DNA of 8,176 bases, from the NCBI GenBank assembly GCA_001825475.1, contig MHWZ01000011.1:1-8176 (forward strand), given 5' to 3'. A program made the translations under genes and the position numbers. This DNA comes from Candidatus Zambryskibacteria bacterium RIFOXYD2_FULL_43_10 (lineage in GTDB: Bacteria; Patescibacteriota; Minisyncoccia; Phycocordibacterales; Zambryskibacteraceae). Positions 1 through 4,464 of the stretch are shown here, piece after piece. The notes under the pieces are model-generated. The model made no database searches, was not told where the DNA came from, and was given only the letters and a program-made list of their open reading frames with translations. Every line of letters starts with the position of its first letter. Within the stretch, counting starts at the first letter, position 1.

Positions 1-162
1 GTACTCCTCCGGAGTGCTCACCACCTTAACATCATAGTACCACCAAAGCTTGTCCGCCAGGAGAAGACTATGCGGATTACTCCACTCAGACCCTGCCTCC
101 TCGTTGTGCACAGTAAGAAACAGCAGCCCCTTTCCACCATTCACACTTACCGTCTCGGTCAT
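1..162 (-). CDS. Unrecognised protein, N-terminal part, cut by window edge
   Basis: An open frame of 54 codons runs without a stop from an ATG at 162-160 to the window edge, so only the N-terminus is visible. It begins MTETVSVNGGKGLLFLTVHN and continues with a W/Y-rich stretch (DKLWWYYDVKVV). The start is well supported: the minus strand reads AGGAGGTGCGAT just before the ATG, a near-perfect Shine-Dalgarno site with good spacing. There is no signal peptide or membrane segment in the visible part, so a soluble protein is likely. A TTGACT/TAGACT pair lies about 40-60 bases upstream. I do not recognise the family and assign no function. That it is a real gene rests on the ribosome binding site and the open frame. 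Confidence 0.6.
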   Translation of the reverse strand, partial: MTETVSVNGGKGLLFLTVHNEEAGSEWSNPHSLLLADKLWWYYDVKVVSTPEEY

Positions 163-198
163 ATCGCACCTCCTAAAAAATTTTTACTGTCCTTCCGC

Positions 199-228
199 AG
201 TCTAACTCTTACACTTTCAAAAAGTCAA
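199..228 (-). promoter_or_regulatory. Candidate promoter for the gene at 1-162
   Basis: On the minus strand a TTGACT -35 box (223-228) is followed after 18 bases by TAGACT (199-204), which matches TATAAT at four of six positions. It lies between the DoxX remnant and the ribosome binding site of the next minus-strand gene. The -35 is good and the -10 is mediocre, so this is a tentative call. Confidence 0.35.
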
Positions 229-238
229 GGGGTATAAT

Positions 239-544
239 CTATGACCCCAGAGACATCGGCCAAGGGATTGGAATGGTAAGAAGCATCAGGATAGCGCCGA
301 GAATCGCTAAATTTTTCATAAACTGAACTCGTTCCATCATGCGCGCTTGCCCCTCTTCCCCGCCCGAATGACCATTCGGTCGGGCGGGTTTCCAGAAAGC
401 ATGTATGGTGAAAGTGACCGGGATAAAGAAAAGCACCAGAGCGGCAATGCCGGCTGTAACGCGTACTCCGGTGATAATGGTGTAACCACCGAAGAGAAGT
501 AAAAGACCCGAGACGATATAACATTTAAAAAAACTTACCGTTTA
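239..544 (-). pseudogene. DoxX-family membrane protein, N-terminally truncated remnant
   Basis: Reading the minus strand in the frame that stops at 241-239 gives a clear DoxX-family C-terminal half: YIVSGLLLLFGGYTIITGVR, a second hydrophobic segment ending LVLFFIPVTFTIHAFWK, then QARMMERVQFMKNLAILGA and a final hydrophobic stretch ending in PWPMSLGS. Family members usually have about 120-150 residues and four helices. Here roughly the first 50 residues are missing. The frame runs upstream only to a stop at 544-542, with no ATG, GTG or TTG before the conserved part. The first possible in-frame start is an internal GTG at 436, which would leave about 65 residues. The break lies right beside the promoter of the divergent SPFH gene. 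Between the FWK and QARMM motifs there is an extra stretch of about ten residues encoded by a GC-rich palindrome. I read this as a decayed gene; translation from a non-standard start is possible but less likely. Confidence 0.7.
358..388. repeat. GC-rich palindrome inside the DoxX reading frame
   Basis: The arms CCCGCCCG (359-366) and CGGGCGGG (381-388) are perfect inverted repeats around an inner stretch that can form ACC/GGT or CCGAATG/CATTCGG stems. The element is nearly the same as the terminator hairpin at 2377-2413. Its first 15 bases match there at 14 positions and its last 16 at 15 positions, separated by a six-base difference in the middle. In the DoxX frame it encodes roughly PARPNGHSGG, at a place where family members normally go straight from the FWK motif to the next helix. 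Confidence 0.6.
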
Positions 545-547
545 CAC

Positions 548-576
548 TTGTGTTTTATAAATACTTGTTGTATAAT
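548..576 (+). promoter_or_regulatory. Promoter of the SPFH gene
   Basis: A perfect TATAAT -10 box (571-576) is preceded by TTGTGT (548-553) at the ideal 17-base spacing. It lies about 50 bases upstream of the SPFH start codon. The -10 is strong and the -35 moderate. Confidence 0.6.
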
Positions 577-626
577 GAGAATAGACAGTTGGTTCATATT
601 TTGGCCACAGGAAGAGGAGAACTACA

Positions 627-1682
627 ATGACAATGGATATATGGTTAGTAATCAGTTTTCTTTCGGTGTGGATTATTCTGATAGGTTTCATTGGATTGAC
701 CCTTGTAAAAACAGGGTCAATCGCGGTGGTGTTCCGGTTCAAGAGATTCGTGCGAGTGATGCAACCCGGTCTCAACTTCAGAATACCTCTCATAGAGTTT
801 GTCGAGCATTACTCGACCCAGACTCACCAGGAAGAACTCCCGGCGGAGGCCGACATGATCGATCGGGTCCATGACGTCGCAGAAGCAGGAAAGAAACTCC
901 CCTTCCGCGTTCTCATGAAAGGAAAGGGGGAAGCCATCTTCTATATGAAGAAGACCGAAACAGAATGGAACCAGGTTCATTTCCAAGAACTCGATGAAGC
1001 TAAGAAAACGGCTTTGGAGGAGGATTCGCTTCATTCACCACTAACCGGAGAAATCGCAGTTGTCGTCGAGTGGTATCTGAAGGATGACGAGGAGAGGTCT
1101 ATTAAAAATTTCATCCAGAACGTCATTCCAGAGAGTGAACGTAATCGAGAAGAGGAGGTCAGGAAACGTATCGAGGATATGGCGTCCAGAACACTGCAGG
1201 AACTCCTCGGACCCGTTACTCTCGGTCATGCCCAAGAAATAATGCCCTTCTTCAGCTTACTTATAAGGGAGAGGATAGAGATTCTGGTCGGGGAAAAAGG
1301 TGAAATTGATAGACCCTGGGGTATCCATATTCGGGATGCTTACATCAAAAGTATCCACCCTGGTCGGAGAGTGAATGAGGCCAGAGCAGACGCCGCTGCC
1401 TCGGTAAGTAAGAAGCAAGAAGCGATCCGAGTGGCAGAGGGTATGGCAACAGCGACTCGACTACAAGCTGACGCTGATGCCTTTTCTGAACAAAGAAAAG
1501 GCGAGGGTGAAGCCGCTCGAATTGGCGCAATGGCAGCGGTGATGACTGACGACAACGCCCGCTTCATCGCCACTCTCGATGTGGCCGAACAGGTCCTACC
1601 GAAAGCCAACTTGGTTATCATGCCAAGTGACCTTGGCGCCATTGGAGGCATCATCCGACTTGGCCAAGAGATCAAGAAGTAA
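627..1682 (+). CDS. SPFH/band-7 (prohibitin/stomatin-like) membrane protein
   Basis: A 351-residue protein with one N-terminal membrane anchor (about residues 5-27) followed by an SPFH/band-7 domain (about 30-250). Recognisable stretches are the PGLNFRIPLIEFV segment near residue 47, the GEIAVVVEWYLKDD strand (141-154), and RPWGIHIRDAYIKSIHPGRR (229-248), the characteristic end of the domain. A long Ala/Glu/Arg-rich helix follows (about 250-305, likely coiled coil), as in stomatins and flotillins, then a short C-terminal part ending GGIIRLGQEIKK. Family members form membrane-bound ring or cage oligomers that organise the membrane and often control proteases; that role is family knowledge. The ATG at 627 is chosen because GAGGAG lies seven bases upstream; a second ATG two codons later is possible. 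It has its own promoter and terminator, so it is probably monocistronic. No NfeD-like protease partner is adjacent. The family call is firm; the specific role is unknown. Confidence 0.88.
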   Translation: MTMDIWLVISFLSVWIILIGFIGLTLVKTGSIAVVFRFKRFVRVMQPGLNFRIPLIEFVEHYSTQTHQEELPAEADMIDRVHDVAEAGKKLPFRVLMKGKGEAIFYMKKTETEWNQVHFQELDEAKKTALEEDSLHSPLTGEIAVVVEWYLKDDEERSIKNFIQNVIPESERNREEEVRKRIEDMASRTLQELLGPVTLGHAQEIMPFFSLLIRERIEILVGEKGEIDRPWGIHIRDAYIKSIHPGRRVNEARADAAASVSKKQEAIRVAEGMATATRLQADADAFSEQRKGEGEAARIGAMAAVMTDDNARFIATLDVAEQVLPKANLVIMPSDLGAIGGIIRLGQEIKK

Positions 1683-1711
1683 GAAAGAAGTGTGAAATGA
1701 CAAAGTTTAGT

Positions 1712-1747
1712 GTGCCACCGTCTATGAGGCCGACGGTGGCACTTTTT
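1712..1747 (+). terminator. Intrinsic terminator of the SPFH gene
   Basis: A perfect 11-base-pair stem, GTGCCACCGTC (1712-1722) with GACGGTGGCAC (1732-1742), has a nine-base loop and is followed directly by TTTTT and then ATTT. It lies 29 bases after the SPFH stop codon. Confidence 0.92.
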
Positions 1748-1749
1748 AT

Positions 1750-1779
1750 TTGACAGGTATGACTTAACCGTGATATAAT
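1750..1779 (+). promoter_or_regulatory. Consensus promoter for the 167-residue protein gene
   Basis: A perfect TTGACA (1750-1755) and a perfect TATAAT (1774-1779) are separated by 18 bases. The -35 lies immediately after the T-run of the preceding terminator, so one transcription unit ends and the next begins within a few bases. Both hexamers match the housekeeping sigma consensus fully, so strong expression is expected. Confidence 0.87.
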
Positions 1780-1824
1780 ATAAGTAGACAGAACAAAATA
1801 TCTCAAAATAGAAAGGATCAACTC

Positions 1825-2328
1825 ATGACTACAATGATAATCGTAGTTGGCATCTTGGGTACAGTGTTTTTAAGCTTCGCGGCTTATAAACATTGGTCTG
1901 ACGTGGCACCTACTCCACGACTAAAGCCTATTGGAATAGTCGGAAATCGTAAATTCAGAATTAAATGGAGATGGTCATGGTTCTGGTGGGCAATCGGCAT
2001 TGGGTATGTAGTGATTGCCTATCACTATTACCCATGGGAGCAATCAGACTTGGAGAGTGAATTTAGAAAAAGTGACTGCTTTCAAGAAGTACCGGATGAC
2101 ACCCCTGATGTCTTTATGACAATCGTCCACTTAGGATGTCCAGCCAAGGTGAAGATGAAGCCGAAGCAGATGATTGTCTGGTGGGGAGATAAGAGCAAAT
2201 TCACGAGCTACGCCGTATGGCAAAAATCAGACAAGTTCAGAGTTTTTGAGGCTCGAGGGGTGAATAATGTGACAATCAAGATCCACAGGTACCACGACCC
2301 CGATCCGCTGTGGTACACGCGCCAATAA
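1825..2328 (+). CDS. Unrecognised membrane protein, two predicted helices
   Basis: A 167-residue protein with an N-terminal hydrophobic segment (about residues 4-21) and a second, strongly Trp/Tyr-rich segment (about 48-69, WSWFWWAIGIGYVVIAYHYY). A hydrophilic C-terminal domain of about 95 residues follows, with cysteines at 85 and 105 and a WW pair in MIVWWGDKSK. Two helices with a short basic loop between them would put both ends on the same side of the membrane. The two cysteines could pair by disulfide if the domain is outside; this is a guess. The start is supported by GAAAGGA seven bases before the ATG at 1825; a second ATG at codon 4 is possible. The unit has its own near-perfect promoter. 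Its last codons lie inside a 14-base-pair hairpin. I do not recognise the family. Confidence 0.8.
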   Translation: MTTMIIVVGILGTVFLSFAAYKHWSDVAPTPRLKPIGIVGNRKFRIKWRWSWFWWAIGIGYVVIAYHYYPWEQSDLESEFRKSDCFQEVPDDTPDVFMTIVHLGCPAKVKMKPKQMIVWWGDKSKFTSYAVWQKSDKFRVFEARGVNNVTIKIHRYHDPDPLWYTRQ

Positions 2329-2344
2329 AAGGCGCGTGTACCAC
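2310..2344 (+). other. Perfect 14-bp hairpin spanning the stop codon
   Basis: GTGGTACACGCGCC (2310-2323) pairs perfectly with GGCGCGTGTACCAC (2331-2344) around the loop AATAAAA, which contains most of the TAA stop codon (2326-2328). No T-run follows, so alone it is not a standard terminator. It may protect the 3' end of the mRNA or act together with the two hairpins that follow. Confidence 0.75.
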
Positions 2345-2346
2345 AA

Positions 2347-2420
2347 GGGCGCCCACGACCAAATGGTCGGGGGCGCCCCCGCCCGAACGACTGAAGTCAT
2401 TCAGTCGGGCGGGCTTTTTT
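2347..2420 (+). terminator. Two tandem hairpins, the second an intrinsic terminator
   Basis: The first hairpin pairs GGGCGCCC (2347-2354) with GGGCGCCC (2371-2378) and continues inward, after one A-G mismatch, with CGACC/GGTCG and loop AAAT. The second pairs GCCCGAACGACTGAA (2381-2395) with TTCAGTCGGGCGGGC (2400-2414), a 15-base-pair stem with two A-C-facing mismatches and loop GTCA, followed by TTTTTT (2415-2420). The second has classic terminator architecture for plus-strand transcripts. Read from the minus strand there is no T-run after the stems, so it is not an obvious terminator for the convergent pilin operon. Confidence 0.87.
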
Positions 2421-2424
2421 AGTT

Positions 2425-2703
2425 TTAGTAGGCCGGATAATTGAACGGATAACTGGGAGTGGGAATACCGAAAGTGCCAAGAATCAGACGTATCAGGCCA
2501 TAAGCGGAAATCATGATGAACATACCGAAAATACCCCAGAAGATTTTTCTTTTACCCTCTTCGCGACCAGCATCAACAGTTTCCGAGGAAATAAACTGAA
2601 AGATACCCCAAAAGAACACCAGAAACGCAATGGCAAAGACAAGAAGAATCAGAGGATTCAGTATGAACTGGTTGATTTTGTTTAGTAAACTAGAGATGCT
2701 CAT
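2425..2703 (-). CDS. TrbC/VirB2-like pilin-family membrane protein, sixth in array
   Basis: A 92-residue protein and the last gene of the pilin run. Two hydrophobic helices (about residues 17-38 and 55-77) flank a charged loop. It shares FFWG at the end of helix 1 and FWGIFGMFIMISAYGLIRL in helix 2 with its three upstream relatives, so it belongs to the same subfamily. It is the most divergent of these: the loop reads SSETVDAGREEGKRK instead of the G-G-D-E motif. It has no signal peptide, and its tail is Pro/Tyr-rich (IPTPSYPFNYPAY). The ATG lies 13 bases after the preceding stop. A purine stretch AGGGGGAG touches the start, so the ribosome binding site is crowded. The family call is by resemblance to the small two-helix type IV secretion pilin-like proteins common in CPR genomes; pilus assembly is not shown. 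Confidence 0.72.
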   Translation of the reverse strand: MSISSLLNKINQFILNPLILLVFAIAFLVFFWGIFQFISSETVDAGREEGKRKIFWGIFGMFIMISAYGLIRLILGTFGIPTPSYPFNYPAY

Positions 2704-2716
2704 CTCCCCCTAAACC

Positions 2717-3061
2717 TTAAAGACCCGGAACCCTTGGAACCACAATGGTATCACCTTGATTGACACCAAGAGCAGTGCCTATGAATCGAACGAGTCCCCA
2801 AACAGAAATCATTACAAAGAGAGCGATTAAACCCCAGAGCATGATTTTCTTGGCATCCGCTTTAGCGGTTTCGTCGCCTTGGGCAAAAATAAACTTAACC
2901 AATCCCCAGAAAAATGCCAGAAGCGCGATACCAACAACAATGGGAAGAGCCAGATCTACCAGTCGTCCTATAGACCGTACGAATGTTTCTACGTTGCCGA
3001 GTGTCTGGGCGAAAGCAAATGCCGGAGCAAGCGCCAAAGTGGCGAGGATAACTTTTTTCAT
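2717..3061 (-). CDS. TrbC/VirB2-like pilin-family protein with signal peptide, fifth in array
   Basis: A 114-residue protein starting MKKVILATLALAPAFAFA, a typical signal peptide with a likely cleavage site before Gln19. The mature part has an amphipathic lead-in and two membrane helices (about residues 37-59 and 72-94) joined by the loop AQGDETAKADAKK. It shares FFWGLVKFIF and LWGLIALFVMISVWGLVRF with the two upstream paralogues. A cleaved signal peptide, a mature product of under 100 residues and two helices are the VirB2/TrbC pilin plan. It is preceded by the only sizeable gap of the operon (115 bases), so it may have its own promoter. No Shine-Dalgarno site is visible before the ATG (AGTTAAATA). 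The tail QGDTIVVPRVPGL is hydrophilic. Confidence 0.78.
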   Translation of the reverse strand: MKKVILATLALAPAFAFAQTLGNVETFVRSIGRLVDLALPIVVGIALLAFFWGLVKFIFAQGDETAKADAKKIMLWGLIALFVMISVWGLVRFIGTALGVNQGDTIVVPRVPGL

Positions 3062-3176
3062 TTATTTAACTGTCTAATATTACTTTTAATATACCTACAC
3101 GGTATGCCTACATGATACACCAAAGAAGATGGGAAACAACACAGTTATCCCCTTATTATTTTGGTCTATATGATAC
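3062..3176. other. Intergenic region inside the pilin run, with short direct repeats
   Basis: This 115-base AT-rich gap separates two pilin genes otherwise packed within a few bases of their neighbours. It holds a ten-base imperfect direct repeat, TATACCTACA (3090-3099) and TATGCCTACA (3103-3112), with a 13-base period. A second imperfect pair is CTACATGATAC (3108-3118) and CTATATGATAC (3166-3176). I see no convincing -35/-10 pair and no terminator hairpin with a T-run. It may carry an internal promoter or an operator. Confidence 0.4.
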
Positions 3177-3464
3177 TTAGACTGGGGTTAAAATTGGAGA
3201 ACCACCGCTACCGGGAAGAGGAAGAAGAAGGGCATTTTGCATAAAGCGGATTATTCCCCAAACTGAGATCATCACAAATAAGGCAAGGAGTCCCCAGATC
3301 ATGAGTCTTTTACCTCCTTCCACCGCCTTCTCGTCTCCACCGACACGAAAAATGAATTTAGCCAGACCCCAGAAGAATACCAGAAGAGCGACGCCGACTA
3401 AGATAACGATAAGCGGATTAATAAGACCACCGACGGCCGTAATAAGATCTTTAATTCCAGTCAT
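3177..3464 (-). CDS. TrbC/VirB2-like pilin-family membrane protein, fourth in array
   Basis: A 95-residue protein with two membrane helices (about residues 17-39 and 53-75). The connecting loop RVGGDEKAVEGGKRL is nearly the same as in the next upstream gene (RLGGDEKAVEEGKKL). Other shared blocks are VFFWGLAKFIFR before the loop and LALFVMISVWGIIRF after it. There is no cleavable signal peptide; the N-terminus MTGIKDLITAVGGLINPL is short and amphipathic. The tail is rich in Pro/Gly (LPLPGSGGSPILTPV). The ATG lies 17 bases after the preceding stop, with only AT-rich sequence and no Shine-Dalgarno site before it. DNA identity to the neighbour over the loop region is about 90%, so these two are recent duplicates or have undergone gene conversion. 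Function is inferred from the family only. Confidence 0.78.
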   Translation of the reverse strand: MTGIKDLITAVGGLINPLIVILVGVALLVFFWGLAKFIFRVGGDEKAVEGGKRLMIWGLLALFVMISVWGIIRFMQNALLLPLPGSGGSPILTPV

Positions 3465-3481
3465 TTTGAATTATTTGTTAA

Positions 3482-3769
3482 TTATATGGGTAAAAGCGGC
3501 GGGCCAAACGGTCGGCCAAAACCGAAATCCCGATATAAGAAAGCGAGAATTCCCATAAATGATAACAGGATAAAAAGCGCGATAAGTCCCCAGAGCATGA
3601 GTTTTTTACCTTCTTCCACCGCCTTCTCATCCCCACCAAGACGGAAAATAAATTTAGCCAGACCCCAGAAGAATACCATCAAGGCCAAACCTGTGATCAC
3701 AGGCAGGGCCGTTCGTATCAAATCAATCAAGATGTCCGCCAGTTCTTTGAAATTGCTCGGAGTAGTCAT
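3482..3769 (-). CDS. TrbC/VirB2-like pilin-family membrane protein, third in array
   Basis: A 95-residue protein, the closest paralogue of the next gene downstream. Helix 1 spans about residues 20-43 (VITGLALMVFFWGLAKFIF), the loop is RLGGDEKAVEEGKKL, and helix 2 spans about 56-79 (LMLWGLIALFILLSFMGILA). It diverges from its sister in the second half of helix 2 and in the tail (DFGFGRPFGPPLLPI). The N-terminus MTTPSNFKELADILIDLIRT is hydrophilic to amphipathic, with no signal peptide. Only three bases separate it from the preceding stop, so translation probably depends on coupling. The retained loop motif G-G-D-E-K-A-V-E suggests a conserved contact, perhaps between subunits; that is inference. 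Confidence 0.78.
   Translation of the reverse strand: MTTPSNFKELADILIDLIRTALPVITGLALMVFFWGLAKFIFRLGGDEKAVEEGKKLMLWGLIALFILLSFMGILAFLYRDFGFGRPFGPPLLPI
3587..3678. repeat. Duplicated segment, second copy at 3291-3382
   Basis: Bases 3587-3678 align without gaps to 3291-3382 (offset 296) with nine mismatches by eye, about 90% identity over 92 bases. Both copies encode the end of helix 1, the G-G-D-E loop and the start of helix 2 of neighbouring pilin genes. Outside this block the two genes are much less alike. Confidence 0.8.
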
Positions 3770-3772
3770 AAA

Positions 3773-4129
3773 CTATCTTAGTTGATTAATAGTAGTTTCA
3801 ATCACTTGCGCAATCACCCACGAACCGAGAAGCACGGCCGTACCCACAGATGTATAAAGAAGCGCCTTGTGGGCAGTGGCGAGTTTCGCTTCATTACCCT
3901 GCGCCGTAACATAAAGAAAACCGGAGTAAATAAAGGCAAGCACCGCAAGTACTCCGCCGATAGGAAGAAGGATGTCATTTATAACTTTGCGTAGAAGAGT
4001 GAAGAGCGTGCAATCCGCCGCGCCACAGTTGAAGGGGTTTGGGAGATTTATCACTTGCGCATAAACAGAAACCGCGCCAACAACAAAGAAGATGGAAAAG
4101 GAGGCGAGAACAGTGGATAATTTTTTCAT
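3773..4129 (-). CDS. TrbC/VirB2-like pilin-family protein with signal peptide, second in array
   Basis: A 118-residue protein with a clear signal peptide (MKKLSTVLASFSIFFVVGAV then SVYA, likely cut before Gln25). The mature N-terminus carries two close cysteines, C35 and C40 (NCGAADC), which could form a disulfide outside the membrane. Two helices follow (about residues 51-74 and 88-110) with the loop TAQGNEAKLATAHK. The pattern DILLPIGGVLAVLAFIYSGFLYVTAQGNE is typical of CPR type IV secretion pilin-like proteins. It belongs to a different branch from the FFWG-type paralogues downstream and is closer to the gene before it. It starts 12 bases after the preceding stop, without an obvious Shine-Dalgarno site (ACTTCAACCAT). 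Co-transcription with its neighbours is very likely. Confidence 0.82.
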   Translation of the reverse strand: MKKLSTVLASFSIFFVVGAVSVYAQVINLPNPFNCGAADCTLFTLLRKVINDILLPIGGVLAVLAFIYSGFLYVTAQGNEAKLATAHKALLYTSVGTAVLLGSWVIAQVIETTINQLR

Positions 4130-4141
4130 ATGGTTGAAGTA

Positions 4142-4459
4142 TTACGGCGCGCCTAAGATAGAAAATCCGGGATTAAGCAGGGCGCTTGTTATAGTGTAAA
4201 CTAAAAGCCACGCCCCGAGTATCCACAGATAGCCGAAGAGTACTTTCCTAAAAATCTCTTTGGCTTTATTTTTAGCGCTTTCATTGCCGCCTGATGTTAG
4301 AAGAATAAAACCAGCGTAAGCAAAAGCGGCCGTGGCTAGGAAAGTGGAGATCACTATCAGATCATTTATGAGATTTTGAGCAAGTAATATGAGATGAGAA
4401 AAGCCACATGGTTCTGGAAAATCTGGAGGACTATTACAGACAATTAAAGTTCTCCACAT
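4142..4459 (-). CDS. TrbC/VirB2-like pilin-family membrane protein, first in array
   Basis: A 105-residue protein with two helices (about residues 33-55 and 74-94) and the loop TSGGNESAKNKAKEIF. The phrases AYAGFILLTSGGNE and LGAWLLVYTITSALLNPGF are characteristic of pilin-like proteins from CPR genomes. The N-terminus has two cysteines (C8 and C18, in VCNSPPDFPEPCGF) just before the hydrophobic region, as in relatives with a cysteine-rich mature N-terminus. Those usually have a signal peptide in front, which is missing here: the ATG at 4459 lies only five bases after the solute-binding protein's stop. The frame stays open upstream into that gene without giving a plausible signal peptide, so the short start is kept. 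No Shine-Dalgarno site is seen; translational coupling is likely. Confidence 0.76.
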   Translation of the reverse strand: MWRTLIVCNSPPDFPEPCGFSHLILLAQNLINDLIVISTFLATAAFAYAGFILLTSGGNESAKNKAKEIFRKVLFGYLWILGAWLLVYTITSALLNPGFSILGAP

Positions 4460-4464
4460 AATTG

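Noticed and set aside
233..238. Plus-strand TATAAT
   Set aside because: No acceptable -35 lies upstream and no plus-strand gene follows; it sits at the end of the DoxX remnant.
225..524. A 99-codon minus-strand reading with an ATG at 524
   Set aside because: It is out of frame with the DoxX motifs and gives a His/Arg/Ser-rich sequence with no family character; the neighbouring frame holds the recognisable DoxX half.
548..874. A 108-codon plus-strand reading overlapping the SPFH start
   Set aside because: It begins inside the promoter, has no ribosome binding site and is a shadow of the SPFH gene.
2760..3785. Several plus-strand readings across the pilin genes
   Set aside because: They mirror the repeated minus-strand genes and have no start signals; their similarity to each other comes from the pilin duplication.
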